From NCBI GenBank assembly GCA_017626295.1, contig JAGAJB010000017.1, positions 62,001 to 126,000 of the forward strand: DNA of 64,000 nt, given 5' to 3'. The translations under genes were made by a program, and so were the position numbers. This DNA is from Clostridia bacterium (lineage in GTDB: Bacteria; Bacillota; Clostridia; Oscillospirales; Acutalibacteraceae). The notes below the pieces were generated by a model. The model saw only the letters and a list, made by a program, of their open reading frames with translations. It was not told the origin of the DNA and did not search any database. Shown one piece after another: positions 45,706 to 55,889 of this stretch (position 1 is its first letter; each line of letters starts with the position of its first letter).

Positions 45706-46977
45706 ATGGGTATTTTCAAAAAAATAAATTTCGGATTAAGAAAAACCAGAAACAATGTTTCGGGTGCTATTGATAATGTTCTTGACAGTTACACTTCAAT
45801 AGACCAGGAACTTTTTAATGAACTTGAAGAAGCGCTTGTTATGGGCGATGTAGGTGTTACAACTGCTTCTGAAATTACACTCCGTCTTAATGACGTGGTT
45901 CGTAAGAAAGGCATCAAAAACCCTGCAGACGTTAAATCTGAAATTAAAGAAATTGTTGCCGAAATGCTGGAGGGCGGCGAGGATATGGGTCTTATTACCA
46001 TTCCTTCCGTGATTCTTGTAATCGGTGTTAACGGTGTAGGTAAAACTACAACAATAGGTAAACTTGCCGCAAGATATAAGGCAGAGGGCAAAAGTGTTAT
46101 ACTTGCTGCTGCGGATACTTTCCGTGCTGCCGCTATCGACCAACTTGACGTATGGGCACAGCGTGCAGGTGTGGATATAGTAAAACACAAAGAGGGTGCA
46201 GACCCTGCCGCAGTTATATTTGACACAATTTCAGCGGCTAAGGCTCGCGGAACTGAAATAATTATCTGTGATACTGCGGGCAGACTTCACAATAAAAAGA
46301 ATCTTATGGAGGAATTAGCAAAGATTTACAGAGTTATCGACCGCGAACTTCCTTATTCCGACCGTGAAGTGCTTCTTGTTCTTGATGCTACAACAGGTCA
46401 GAACGCGGTAAATCAGGCTCGTGAATTTGCAAGAATTGCGGAAATAACAGGTATAATTCTTACAAAACTTGACGGTACTGCACGTGGCGGTGTTGTTCTT
46501 TCTATTAAGAATGACCTTAAAGTTCCCGTTAAATTCATCGGTGTGGGCGAGGGTATTGATGATTTGCAACCCTTCAACCCCAAGGCATTTGCCGAAGGTC
46601 TTTTTGAAGCACTTCCCGAAGATTATGAAGAGGACGATATAGACCTTTCAAAAATCAGAGAAGATGTTGTACCCTCTGATGAAAATGCAGAAACTTCTGA
46701 ACTTGCACAGGCAATGGGCGAAATTTTTCAGGCTATGGCTGAAATACAGGCTGAAGAAAGTGCAGAATCTCAACAGGAAGAAACACCTGAAGAACCGGTT
46801 GAATCCGTAGAGGATACAGTTGAAGAAGCGGTTGAGGAAGTTGCAGAAGCAACTGAAGAAGTAATTGAAGAAAAAGCCGAAGAAGTTGCGGAAGAAGTGG
46901 CACAAGAAGTTGAAGAAGAGCCTGTTAAGGAAGAACCTAAGAAGAAAAAAGGCTTTTTCGGGAGGTTATTCGGCTGA
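45706..46977 (+). CDS. ftsY: SRP receptor FtsY with C-terminal acidic tail
   Basis: 423 residues. The receptor GTPase for Ffh. The NG domain (about 1-310) starts near residue 1, with GVNGVGKTTT (near 108), DTAGR and TKLDGTARGG. The usual N-terminal acidic A domain is missing; instead residues 311-423 form a Glu/Ala/Val-rich tail ending KKEPKKKKG-type and FFGRLFG. FtsY proteins commonly begin with a similar amphipathic GFFxRLF membrane-targeting segment, so the targeting element seems moved to the other end. The frame is continuous with no sign of error. It overlaps rdgB by one codon (TGATG). Confidence 0.94.
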   Translation: MGIFKKINFGLRKTRNNVSGAIDNVLDSYTSIDQELFNELEEALVMGDVGVTTASEITLRLNDVVRKKGIKNPADVKSEIKEIVAEMLEGGEDMGLITIPSVILVIGVNGVGKTTTIGKLAARYKAEGKSVILAAADTFRAAAIDQLDVWAQRAGVDIVKHKEGADPAAVIFDTISAAKARGTEIIICDTAGRLHNKKNLMEELAKIYRVIDRELPYSDREVLLVLDATTGQNAVNQAREFARIAEITGIILTKLDGTARGGVVLSIKNDLKVPVKFIGVGEGIDDLQPFNPKAFAEGLFEALPEDYEEDDIDLSKIREDVVPSDENAETSELAQAMGEIFQAMAEIQAEESAESQQEETPEEPVESVEDTVEEAVEEVAEATEEVIEEKAEEVAEEVAQEVEEEPVKEEPKKKKGFFGRLFG

Positions 46978-47573
46978 TGAACAAGGAATTTTTGATTGCT
47001 ACACACAATATGAAAAAGCGGGATGAACTTTACAGAATCCTTTCGCCTTTGGGTATTGATGTAAAGACCGCTGACCAGTTGGGTATAGAAATTACCGATG
47101 TTGACGAAACAGGCGAAACATTTTATGAAAACGCACTTTTGAAAGCACAAAGCGGATGCCGTGAAAGTGGTATGCCTTGCGTAGCGGATGATTCGGGTCT
47201 TGCGGTTGATTATCTTGTAGGCGCTCCCGGTGTTTATTCAGCACGTTTTGCCGGCGAACACGGTAACGACGAAAAGAATAACCAAAAACTTCTGAAACTT
47301 CTTACTGATGTGGAAGTTCCCGAAAGAACTGCGCGATTCGTATCGGTTGTTTGTTGCGTATTTCCTAACGGTGATATTATCTCTGCAAGAGGAGAGTGCG
47401 AGGGTTACATCGGTTTTGAACCCAAGGGCAACGGCGGTTTCGGTTATGACCCTCTTTTTATGGTGGGTGACAAGAGTTTTGCAGAACTTACACCTGAAGA
47501 AAAAGATGCTTTAAGCCACCGCGGAAACGCACTCAGATTACTTTCTGAGAAACTTAAAGATTATTTTGGATAA
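46977..47573 (+). CDS. rdgB: RdgB/HAM1-type XTP/dITP pyrophosphatase
   Basis: 198 residues. It clears non-canonical purine NTPs. LIATHNMKKRDEL, ETFYENALLKA, DDSGLAVDYL, GAPGVYSARFAG and GNGGFGYDPLF are family motifs. It is coupled to ftsY by an ATG overlapping the stop. Its 3' end overlaps the convergent lipoprotein gene by 20 bases. Confidence 0.96.
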   Translation: MNKEFLIATHNMKKRDELYRILSPLGIDVKTADQLGIEITDVDETGETFYENALLKAQSGCRESGMPCVADDSGLAVDYLVGAPGVYSARFAGEHGNDEKNNQKLLKLLTDVEVPERTARFVSVVCCVFPNGDIISARGECEGYIGFEPKGNGGFGYDPLFMVGDKSFAELTPEEKDALSHRGNALRLLSEKLKDYFG

Positions 47574-48054
47574 TTGTAATTACAGTACCTATTGCGGTGA
47601 CATCGATTAGCATTTCGGTGTCACCGCTTTCGGCTTTTTGAGTTTCGTAGTTTACTTCATTTAATGTGTTATCAAACTGAAGTTTGTTCATTAAATCTGT
47701 TTGTGTTTCGGTGTTATTTATGTAAGCGCATATGCAGTCTTTAATAAATTTTATTTCTTGCGGATTTTTTGCACATTCATTTGGGAATACCAAATCCAGC
47801 CTGTAAAGATTATTGTTTTCGTCACAGGTGAACTGCACCATTATTTCGTTTGTATTGAATTTATAAAACCGTGTAAAAGTATTGTCCGTATCATTAAAAA
47901 TATATCCTTTTTCGGTAAGTGAATAAGATTCGGAAATTTTGTTCATCCTTTCAGTAAAGGCGTGCAGGCTGTTTCCTGTTTCGGAAACTGCGCAACCGCT
48001 TAAAACAAATGTCATTATGATAAAAAGTAATGAAAATGTATTTATCTTTTTCAG
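47554..48054 (-). CDS. Small lipoprotein of unknown function, apparent CTG start
   Basis: 166 residues from CTG at 48054. Starting there gives a textbook lipoprotein signal: a lysine pair right after the first residue, a hydrophobic stretch (TFSLLFIIMTFVL) and the lipobox LSGC. GGAGGA (48066-48061) is six bases upstream. The first ATG (48015) would leave only a five-residue signal before the cysteine. The mature part has no family I recognise; a charged region with two cysteine pairs (ECAKN and CICAY) follows. It points against rdgB and towards the divergent exported protein gene, with which it may share a promoter region. Confidence 0.75.
   Translation of the reverse strand: MKKINTFSLLFIIMTFVLSGCAVSETGNSLHAFTERMNKISESYSLTEKGYIFNDTDNTFTRFYKFNTNEIMVQFTCDENNNLYRLDLVFPNECAKNPQEIKFIKDCICAYINNTETQTDLMNKLQFDNTLNEVNYETQKAESGDTEMLIDVTAIGTVITIIQNNL
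47594..47640 (+). terminator. Possible terminator downstream of rdgB
   Basis: GCGGTGACA (47594-47602) and TGTCACCGC (47619-47627), 16-base loop, then TTTCGGCTTTTTG. It lies inside the 3' end of the convergent gene, and the T-run is interrupted. Confidence 0.4.
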
Positions 48055-48193
48055 AAAAATTCCTCCGTTATGCCCCTTAGATTTAACAAAAAGTTAACAT
48101 ATAATTTCTAACATATTGTATAATTACAGTGTGTATAATTTTTTACCCTATGAAAGTATATGTTAGTTATAAAATATAATTCCGAGTGATTTT

Positions 48194-50764
48194 ATGAAGA
48201 AAAGTTTTAAAAAATTTATATGCTTTTTAATGTGTATACTTGTTGTGTTCTCGTCTGTTTCGGTTGTAGCCGTGGCAGGCGATAATGCCCCGTACCCTGA
48301 CGGCGTAACTGCAGAGCAGGCTCTTGTTGCGGTAAACGGTACGGATGCTTTCTTGAACTCTGCAATCCCCGTGCTTACAGGCGCGAATTTAACACAACTT
48401 GGAACACCTATGCTCTATAACAGTCAAACGCTCTCCTCGGTGCTTATAGGTCTTTATGCATCTTTGGAAGAACGCGGCAGCGAACTTGACAGCATAGGTG
48501 TTGATATTTCTGTTTCTAATGTTGCAAAGGCTCTTTTCGCTTATCCCGATGTAAGCGCAACTCTTGTGAAATATGGGTCCTGGTCGGAAGTTAACCTTGA
48601 CGGTGCAGAGTGGGGCGTAACCGATAAAAACGGTTTTGCTGCTGCAATGGGTGCTGCTTTTTCACCGCTTAATGACGTTCTTTATATGCTTCTGTGTTCG
48701 GGCACATACGAAGTATCAAGATTTATCAAAATCAAAGGCGCCGACGGTTATAATAACGCTATTGTGCCTATGCTTAATTCCTTGAAATGCCCCGGTGTTC
48801 TTACTCAGGAACAATTCACTGCAGAGGCAAATGTAAACAAAAATAATATTGTAAAAAATATTTTTTTACCAATACTCACATTACTCGAACAAGTTCTTTT
48901 GAATCCCGCCAATACCCTTACGGATTCTTTGCCGAGTTTCGCTTATTTTACGGAAAGCGGCGAAATGGATAAATGTATGGATGCACTTCTTGCCCCCATA
49001 ACATCCAATAAACTTGTTGAAATCGCAGTATGGCTTAAAATAATTGACTTAGAATTATTCAATGTAGATATTAAAGAAATTTTTAATACGCTTCTTACGG
49101 ATGTAGGCGAGGGCGGTTTAAAACTCGAAGAATTTGATACTAAGGCGCTTTCTCAGTGTGGCTCTCATAACGGAAGAGCATTCGTTTCGGATAAAGGCAG
49201 AGCCTACGTTGTTATAATGCGATGGATTGTGGATACTCTTAAACTTAATTCCGAAAATCTTCCCGCGCTTTTGAATACTATGGGTGGCACTTCTGCGGCA
49301 ATGAGCGATTTTCTAAACGGAATTCTTTCAAAAGACACAGATACAATTGTGGGAACGATAATATTACTTTTCAGCCCCACAGAAATAGGCAGGGCAGAGG
49401 CTATGGTTTATCCTTCCGTAACAACTGCAAATGTGCAATATACACCTAATCTTACAAAGGAAAATTACGAGAAAGTTCTTAACGAAATAGATTCTCTTCT
49501 TGATGAGTTTGTAAAAGAAGGGGGCAGTTACAGTACTGTTGAAAGTCTTTTGAAATCAACAATTTATACTAACAATAATATAAATTCCGCAGTTGTGGGC
49601 ATATACGCAATGTTTGAAGAAAACGGTATGACCGGTATGCTGAAACTTCTCGGCATAGATGCTTCACCCAAAGGTGTTGCAGCAAAACTTACAGAGAGTG
49701 ACTATAAAAAAGCCGCAGCAGTTCTTTCAAAGGCTGAAAGTTGGTCAAAGGTTTCATTAAACGGTATCAACTGGGGTTTTTATGACGGCTCCCGCAAAGG
49801 TTTCCAAAATACACTTACTGCGGTTTTAAGACCATTATTCCCTGTTTTAAGAGTTCTTCTTGCAGGCGAAGATATGGTTATTATGAACAGTATCACTTTA
49901 AAGGGTGCGGACGGTTATAATACCGCAGTAATTCCTATATTGGAAGCGTTGGGTTGCAAGTCATCGCACATTAAAACGTATTCAAGTTATAAAAGAAATG
50001 CCGATAATGACGGCGTTATAAAGAATGTTCTGGAACCTGTGTTCGATTTATTGGATGATGTTTGCGAAAAGCCTGTTTATACATTGACGGAAATACTTCC
50101 TAACATTGTTTATTTTATGAACAGCGGTTCTCTCGAAAAATGCATATCCAACTTACTTCTTCCCGTAACCGCTTTTACAGATAAACTTTCGGGAATATAT
50201 GAAGTGAAACTCGACACTTCTGCAATTACAAAAGAACTTGATATAAACAAACTTTTAAAGGGTATGCTTGAAGGAACGGGTATGAAAATTGCGGAGTTTG
50301 ATATAAATACACTCGCAAATTTAGGAACTCCCGAACAGCGTACAAGTAAAAGCACCATAAACGGCGAAAATACAAAATACACCTACGTGAAAGCCGATAA
50401 AACAGGTGTGCTTATGACTCTTTTAAGAGTTCTTGCAAAAACAATGAAGTTGCCCGGCAACGAAAATCTTCTTATGGGGGCAATGGGTGACACCAACAAC
50501 CCGTCAATTTCAATGTATTCGGATTCTATTTCCAAACAGTTTGAAACTATGACGGAAGATGAACTTATAGAATGGCTTTATAACCTTTTATTTAAAGAAA
50601 GAGTTCAGATAGAACTTGTTACAGGTGAAGATTATAAACCAACTATCATTTATAAACCTGCCGAAAAAAACTATACCTTGCTTTATGCTTTCGGTGCGTA
50701 TTTACTTGTGGCAGGTGCTATAGGCTTAATAATTTACTTCAACAGAAAACGCTTGTACAATTAG
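48194..50764 (+). CDS. Large exported protein with an internal duplication and C-terminal membrane anchor
   Basis: 856 residues. It has an N-terminal signal peptide (KKSFKKFICFLMCILVVFS), two homologous halves offset by about 384 residues, and a C-terminal membrane helix (about 829-850) ending in basic NRKRLYN. The repeats are most alike at SWSEVNLDGAEWG (near residue 132) versus SWSKVSLNGINWG (near 516), and share KGADGYN and PxLxxLxC elements. I do not recognise the family; the sequence is helical looking and Leu/Asn rich. The gene lies 12 bases before a macrolide-exporter-like ABC protein, so it may be its extracellular partner or target. Confidence 0.82.
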   Translation: MKKSFKKFICFLMCILVVFSSVSVVAVAGDNAPYPDGVTAEQALVAVNGTDAFLNSAIPVLTGANLTQLGTPMLYNSQTLSSVLIGLYASLEERGSELDSIGVDISVSNVAKALFAYPDVSATLVKYGSWSEVNLDGAEWGVTDKNGFAAAMGAAFSPLNDVLYMLLCSGTYEVSRFIKIKGADGYNNAIVPMLNSLKCPGVLTQEQFTAEANVNKNNIVKNIFLPILTLLEQVLLNPANTLTDSLPSFAYFTESGEMDKCMDALLAPITSNKLVEIAVWLKIIDLELFNVDIKEIFNTLLTDVGEGGLKLEEFDTKALSQCGSHNGRAFVSDKGRAYVVIMRWIVDTLKLNSENLPALLNTMGGTSAAMSDFLNGILSKDTDTIVGTIILLFSPTEIGRAEAMVYPSVTTANVQYTPNLTKENYEKVLNEIDSLLDEFVKEGGSYSTVESLLKSTIYTNNNINSAVVGIYAMFEENGMTGMLKLLGIDASPKGVAAKLTESDYKKAAAVLSKAESWSKVSLNGINWGFYDGSRKGFQNTLTAVLRPLFPVLRVLLAGEDMVIMNSITLKGADGYNTAVIPILEALGCKSSHIKTYSSYKRNADNDGVIKNVLEPVFDLLDDVCEKPVYTLTEILPNIVYFMNSGSLEKCISNLLLPVTAFTDKLSGIYEVKLDTSAITKELDINKLLKGMLEGTGMKIAEFDINTLANLGTPEQRTSKSTINGENTKYTYVKADKTGVLMTLLRVLAKTMKLPGNENLLMGAMGDTNNPSISMYSDSISKQFETMTEDELIEWLYNLLFKERVQIELVTGEDYKPTIIYKPAEKNYTLLYAFGAYLLVAGAIGLIIYFNRKRLYN

Positions 50765-50776
50765 GGGTGAGGTCAG

Positions 50777-53527
50777 ATGTTAGTATTAAAAAATATAGTT
50801 AAAGATTATGTTACCGGTGACACTACCGTAAGAGCCCTTAAAGGTATCGACATCAATTTCCGCGAAAATGAGTTTGTTGCTGTATTGGGACCCTCGGGTT
50901 GCGGTAAAACAACACTGCTCAATATTATCGGCGGTCTTGACAGATACACAAGCGGTGACCTTTTTATAAACGGCAAATCCACAAAAAGTTTTGAGGACAG
51001 CGATTGGGATACTTACCGTAACCATTCAATAGGTTTTGTTTTCCAAAGTTATAACCTTATTCCTCACCAGACGGTTTTAGCCAACGTTGAACTTGCGCTT
51101 ACTCTTTCGGGTGTTTCTAAAAAAGAACGAAAAGAGCGTGCAATTGAAGCCTTGAAAAAGGTTGGCCTTGAACAACAGATTTATAAAAAGCCTAATCAGA
51201 TGTCGGGCGGACAGATGCAACGTGTTGCAATAGCGCGTGCGCTTATAAATGACCCTGATATACTTCTTGCGGATGAGCCCACAGGTGCTCTGGACAGCGA
51301 AACAAGTGTTCAGATAATGGACCTTCTTAAAGAAATATCCAAAGAGAAACTTATCATTATGGTTACCCACAACCCCGACCTTGCAAATGATTACGCTAAC
51401 CGTATTATTAGATGCCTTGACGGTGAAGTGGTTGACGATTCAAACCCGTATGAGCCTACCGAGGAAGATGTTCTTCAGCAAAAAGAGAAAGTTGCCAATG
51501 CCAAAGTTAAAGGCAAAAAATCTATGTCTTTCGGCTCGGCTTTCGGGCTTAGTATAAATAACTTAAGGACGAAAAAAGGCCGTACATTCTTAACCGCCTT
51601 TGCAGGAAGTATAGGCATTATCGGTATCGCCCTCGTCCTTGCACTGTCAAACGGTATTCAAGTTTATATTGACAGAGTTCAGGAGGATATGCTTCTTTCG
51701 TATCCTATGATGGTTGAAAAGCAGACTATGGACTTTGAAAGTATTATGAGTTCCTTTACGGGTCTGGGTGCTGAGATGATGGAAGGTGCCGAATATGAAG
51801 AAGGAAAAGTTTATGTAAACGAATCCTTTATGCAGATGGTGAACTCATTTATTTCAGAAGCCACATCAAATAATCTTGATAACTTTAAGAAGTATATTGA
51901 AGATAACCAAGAGGCTTTTGACGAATGTTGTAATGACGTACAGTATAAATACAGTACGCAACTTAACATTTATCGGTCGGATACGGAAAACGGCATTGTT
52001 AAAGTTAATCCCAGTACTTTAATGGAAAATATGCCAATGGACGAAAGTATGGCTAGTATGGTTTCGTCAATGTCAAGTATGACACAGAGTTTCAGCGTGT
52101 GGATGGAACTTATCGGTGACGACAGGCTGATGGACGCCCAATATGATGTTATTGCAGGCAGAATGCCCGAAAAATACAACGAAGTAGTGCTTATAGTTGA
52201 CGGCAATAATCAGATAAACGAACTTGTCGTATACGCTCTCGGTCTTAAAAATCAGGAAGAGTTTACAAAGAATATTATGGCTGCACTTGCCAGCGGTGAA
52301 ACTTTGGAAAATGACGATATAAGCGAGTTTTCATACGATGAAATTCTCGATATGAAGTTTAAACTCGTTCTCAGCGCCGATTACTTTGTGAAAGATAAAA
52401 AGACAGGTCTTTGGACTGATAACAGCGAAAACGATTATTATGTAAAGAAACTTGTTGAGTCAGGCGAGGAAATAAGTATTGTCGGTATTCTTAAACCCGA
52501 TGAAAATAATACACTTTCCATCGGTACAGGCGGTATAGGTTACACCCGCGAACTTATGGATTACGCAATAAACGAAACAAAAGAACGCGAGGTTGTTAAG
52601 GCTCAACTTAAAGACACAAGTAAAGACGTTATAACAGGCTACGAGTTTTCAAATCTTACTGTTAACGACTTTGATTTAGCAGATGTTGATTTAACTCTTA
52701 TAGATTTCAATTATCTTGATTACACGCCGTTTCTTTCTATGGCAGAGGAAATGGATATGTCGCAAGTCAATATGATGGATATGGCAGCTATGTTCGGCTT
52801 TGACGATATGTCTAACCTTCAAAAGAAACTTATGGAAGGTTTTTTGAGTGATGAACAGGTGGTAGCGTTAAAACAGGCGTATGTTGATACACTTGCTTCA
52901 AAAAGTTCACTTGAAGGAACCCTTACAAAACTCGGCTATTCTACCGCAGAATCTCCGTCATCAATTGCACTTTATCCGAAAAGTTTTGAAGCCAAAGAGC
53001 AACTTAATGAACTAATAAATTACTATAACCAACAAGTTGCAAATGACGGTCACCCCGAAAGTCAGATTAAATGCACTGACTATATCGGAATTCTTATGAG
53101 CAGTATTACAACAATTATTGATATTGTTACTTACGTTCTTATTGCCTTTGTTGCAATTTCCCTTGTGGTTTCTTCGATAATGATAGGTATTATTACCTAC
53201 ATTTCGGTTCTTGAAAGAACAAAGGAAATCGGCATACTCAGAAGTATAGGTGCGTCAAAGAAAGATATTGCACGTGTATTCAATGCGGAAACTGCCATAA
53301 TCGGTTTCGGTGCGGGTGTTATAGGTATTTTGTCAACGCTACTGTTGGAGATACCCATTAACTTGCTTTTGAAATATGCTGCCCACGTACCTGCTACGGC
53401 ATCGCTTCCTGTTGCGGGCGGTGTTATCCTTGTGGTAATCAGCATATCGCTGACGCTTATAGCGGGTCTTATTCCGGCGCGTATGGCAGCAAAGAAAGAT
53501 CCTGTTGAGGCTTTGCGTACAGAATAA
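50777..53527 (+). CDS. ABC transporter: ATPase fused to FtsX-like permease (MacB-like)
   Basis: 916 residues. The N-terminal ATPase has Walker [10 protein letters not shown], signature [15 protein letters not shown] and Walker [13 protein letters not shown] (lolD/MacB class). After about residue 245 comes a first membrane helix, then a long extracellular domain (about 290-760) and three C-terminal helices (for example [20 protein letters not shown]) with [19 protein letters not shown], the FtsX motif. The large extracellular part suggests mechanotransmission rather than classical transport. ATG 50777 follows GGTGAGG. It probably forms a transcript with the preceding exported protein; a terminator follows. 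Confidence 0.92.
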   Translation: MLVLKNIVKDYVTGDTTVRALKGIDINFRENEFVAVLGPSGCGKTTLLNIIGGLDRYTSGDLFINGKSTKSFEDSDWDTYRNHSIGFVFQSYNLIPHQTVLANVELALTLSGVSKKERKERAIEALKKVGLEQQIYKKPNQMSGGQMQRVAIARALINDPDILLADEPTGALDSETSVQIMDLLKEISKEKLIIMVTHNPDLANDYANRIIRCLDGEVVDDSNPYEPTEEDVLQQKEKVANAKVKGKKSMSFGSAFGLSINNLRTKKGRTFLTAFAGSIGIIGIALVLALSNGIQVYIDRVQEDMLLSYPMMVEKQTMDFESIMSSFTGLGAEMMEGAEYEEGKVYVNESFMQMVNSFISEATSNNLDNFKKYIEDNQEAFDECCNDVQYKYSTQLNIYRSDTENGIVKVNPSTLMENMPMDESMASMVSSMSSMTQSFSVWMELIGDDRLMDAQYDVIAGRMPEKYNEVVLIVDGNNQINELVVYALGLKNQEEFTKNIMAALASGETLENDDISEFSYDEILDMKFKLVLSADYFVKDKKTGLWTDNSENDYYVKKLVESGEEISIVGILKPDENNTLSIGTGGIGYTRELMDYAINETKEREVVKAQLKDTSKDVITGYEFSNLTVNDFDLADVDLTLIDFNYLDYTPFLSMAEEMDMSQVNMMDMAAMFGFDDMSNLQKKLMEGFLSDEQVVALKQAYVDTLASKSSLEGTLTKLGYSTAESPSSIALYPKSFEAKEQLNELINYYNQQVANDGHPESQIKCTDYIGILMSSITTIIDIVTYVLIAFVAISLVVSSIMIGIITYISVLERTKEIGILRSIGASKKDIARVFNAETAIIGFGAGVIGILSTLLLEIPINLLLKYAAHVPATASLPVAGGVILVVISISLTLIAGLIPARMAAKKDPVEALRTE

Positions 53528-53540
53528 ATTTTATAATATT

Positions 53541-53580
53541 CACCCATTGAAAAAAACTTTTTTCAATGGGTGATTTATTG
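53541..53580 (+). terminator. Terminator after the ABC transporter
   Basis: CACCCATTGAAAAAA (53541-53555) and TTTTTTCAATGGGTG (53558-53572), then ATTTATTG. The stem is long but A/T rich near the loop. Confidence 0.8.
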
Positions 53581-53609
53581 TTGAAAAAAAGATATAACTG
53601 TGCTACAAT
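53581..53609 (+). promoter_or_regulatory. Promoter of the GH109 operon
   Basis: TTGAAA at 53581-53586, 17-base spacer, TACAAT at 53604-53609; the gene begins 40 bases later. Confidence 0.7.
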
Positions 53610-53648
53610 AATTTGGATAGAAACATTTTTTACTTAGGTTGTGGTATT

Positions 53649-54923
53649 ATGAGAAAAACTTCAGCAAATATCGGTTTTATTGGTATCAGCGGCAGAGGCT
53701 CAGGAATGCTCGATTTACTTTTACAGGTTGAGGGTGTAAAAGTTCCTGCAGTTTGTGACCTTATTCCCGAAAGAGCCGAAAAAGGTATTGAAATAGTTGA
53801 AAAACGCAATGAGAAATCATACCCTGTTCACGCATATCTTGACTACAAAGAAATGTTTGAAAAAGAGGATCTTGATGCGGTTGTTATTGCAACAACCTGG
53901 ATTACTCACGCTATGATTGCAGTTGACGCTATGAACGCAGGACTTCACGTAGGTATGGAAGTCGGCGGTGCTGCATCAATCGAAGAATGTTGGGAAATGG
54001 TTCGTACAAGTCAGCGCACAGGCAAAATCTGTATGCTTCTTGAGAACTGCTGCTATTGCAGAAATGAAATGGCAGTATTCAATATGATTCGTAAGGGCAT
54101 TTTCGGTGAAATCGTTCATATGGAGGGCGGTTACCGCCACGATTTACGCGATGAAATTGTTCTCGGTCGTGAAAACATCCACGGCAGACTTTATAACTTT
54201 ATTCACCGTAACGGCGAGGTTTATCCCACACATCAGTTAGGTCCCATTGCAAAAGCACTTAATATTAACAGAGGTAACCGTTTCCTTACAGTTAACTCCG
54301 TTGCAAGTAAATCACGCGGGCTTCATCAGTGGATTAAAGATAACAAAGGCGAAGAATACGACCTTTATAACACCACATTCAACTGTGGCGATATTGTAAC
54401 CACAATAATCAAATGTGCAAACGGCGAAACAATTAAACTTACTCACGACTGCTCACTTCCCAGACCTTACACACGTGATTATGAAGTTCAGGGTACAAAG
54501 GGAATTTACTCCGAACCCGAAGACGGTAAGGGCAGAATTTATATCGACGGCACTCATAAGGAACACCAGAGTTGGACTCACGAATGGGACGAATTTGAAC
54601 CCTGGCGTGAAAAATACGAACATCCTCTTTGGACCCTCTATGAAAAGGGAGGTATCAAAGCAGGTCACGGCGGTATGGACTACCTTATTCTTTCATCTTT
54701 CGTAGACAGCGTATATGAAGGCGAAAAAGCAAATATCGACGTTTATGATACTGCAACCTGGATGGCAATTACCTGCCTTTCAGAACAGTCTGTTGCTATG
54801 GGTGGCGCACCTGTTCCCGTTCCCGATTTCACAAACGGCAAATGGATAGATCGCGAGCCTATCAGACGCGGTATGTACTGCCTTGAAGAGGTTTGCGAAG
54901 AATGTTATCCGGAGGAAGAATAA
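53649..54923 (+). CDS. GH109-like NAD-dependent glycosidase (Gfo/Idh/MocA fold)
   Basis: 424 residues. The N-terminal Rossmann fold (NIGFIGISGRGSGMLDLLL) is of the oxidoreductase type; the middle has GGYRHDLRDE, YPTHQLGPIAKALNINRG and KSRGLHQW, which resemble GH109 enzymes. GH109 uses tightly bound NAD to cleave alpha-N-acetylgalactosaminides, as found on mucin. I see no signal peptide, so it acts in the cytoplasm on imported sugars. ATG 53649; a longer in-frame extension covers the promoter region. It overlaps the sugar kinase by one base. An ordinary dehydrogenase role is possible but less likely given those motifs. Confidence 0.82.
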   Translation: MRKTSANIGFIGISGRGSGMLDLLLQVEGVKVPAVCDLIPERAEKGIEIVEKRNEKSYPVHAYLDYKEMFEKEDLDAVVIATTWITHAMIAVDAMNAGLHVGMEVGGAASIEECWEMVRTSQRTGKICMLLENCCYCRNEMAVFNMIRKGIFGEIVHMEGGYRHDLRDEIVLGRENIHGRLYNFIHRNGEVYPTHQLGPIAKALNINRGNRFLTVNSVASKSRGLHQWIKDNKGEEYDLYNTTFNCGDIVTTIIKCANGETIKLTHDCSLPRPYTRDYEVQGTKGIYSEPEDGKGRIYIDGTHKEHQSWTHEWDEFEPWREKYEHPLWTLYEKGGIKAGHGGMDYLILSSFVDSVYEGEKANIDVYDTATWMAITCLSEQSVAMGGAPVPVPDFTNGKWIDREPIRRGMYCLEEVCEECYPEEE

Positions 54924-55858
54924 TGAAATATTACATAGGTGTTGACGGCGGCGGTACTAAAACTGCATTCGCCCTTTTTGACGAAAATAAAAATATTATT
55001 GAGCAGTACGAAACAGAAGGCTCAAACCACGAAAATATGGAGGGTTCATTCCCTCAGGCTGCAGGTATTATTGCAGGTGGCGTAAAAGGTCTTTTGGAAA
55101 AGGCAAACCTTACACTCGGCGATGTTGACGGCATACTTATGGGTCTTGCAGGTATCGATCATCCTTATCAGCACGACGCTATGGTAGAAGAACTTGAAAA
55201 ACTCGGTATTACAGGTTGCCGAATTTATAACGACGGTTTCATTGTTATTAAAGCGGGTGTCGGCGCAGGTTGCGGTATCGGTTATAACTGCGGTACGGGT
55301 ACTTGCTGTAACTCACTCGACTCTGACGGCAATATGCTTCAGATAGGCGGTTTCGACGTTCTTTCCGGCGATAAGGGTAACGGCCATTGGGTCGGTTCAC
55401 AGGCTTTCAAAATTATGTATGATGAACTTTGCCTCGGTAAAGGAAAATCAATGATTACCGCGCTTATGAACGAAAAAGCAGGTATCTGTGACAGAGCCAC
55501 ACTTCTTGATTCAATCGCAGTTCTTGAAAGCGAAGATGAAGGCGAAGCATTTTTAAGAAAACTTATCGTTTCATTTTTTGAGGCTGCTAATAATGACGAT
55601 GAAGCAGCACTTTCGGTTATTGAAGAAATGGCACAGCGCGGTGCAGACTTTATCTGCGGTCACGTTAACGCTATGAATTTCGACTGCGATGTTATAAACG
55701 TTGTTCTTTCAGGTTCTATTCATACAAAACTTCCGTCTTATAAATATACTGACAGAATGGCTGAACTTGTTGCTGAAAGAACAGGCAGAAAGTTTAATTT
55801 CATCAAACTTGATTGCGCACCTGTTACAGGTTGTGTTAATTGGCTTCTTGAAGAATAA
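54923..55858 (+). CDS. BadF/BadG-type ATPase, probable N-acetylhexosamine kinase
   Basis: 311 residues of the ASKHA fold. IGVDGGGTKTAFALFD is the phosphate-1 loop, GLAGID near residue 75 and NCGTGTCCNS near residue 125 complete the nucleotide site. BadF-fold proteins include N-acetylglucosamine kinases, and its coupling to a GH109 gene suggests it phosphorylates the released N-acetylgalactosamine or N-acetylglucosamine. The start overlaps the GH109 stop (TAATG), with GGAGGAAG in the upstream gene. Confidence 0.85.
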   Translation: MKYYIGVDGGGTKTAFALFDENKNIIEQYETEGSNHENMEGSFPQAAGIIAGGVKGLLEKANLTLGDVDGILMGLAGIDHPYQHDAMVEELEKLGITGCRIYNDGFIVIKAGVGAGCGIGYNCGTGTCCNSLDSDGNMLQIGGFDVLSGDKGNGHWVGSQAFKIMYDELCLGKGKSMITALMNEKAGICDRATLLDSIAVLESEDEGEAFLRKLIVSFFEAANNDDEAALSVIEEMAQRGADFICGHVNAMNFDCDVINVVLSGSIHTKLPSYKYTDRMAELVAERTGRKFNFIKLDCAPVTGCVNWLLEE

Positions 55859-55889
55859 ATTAAAAATTTCTTTGAAAGGATTGATATAA

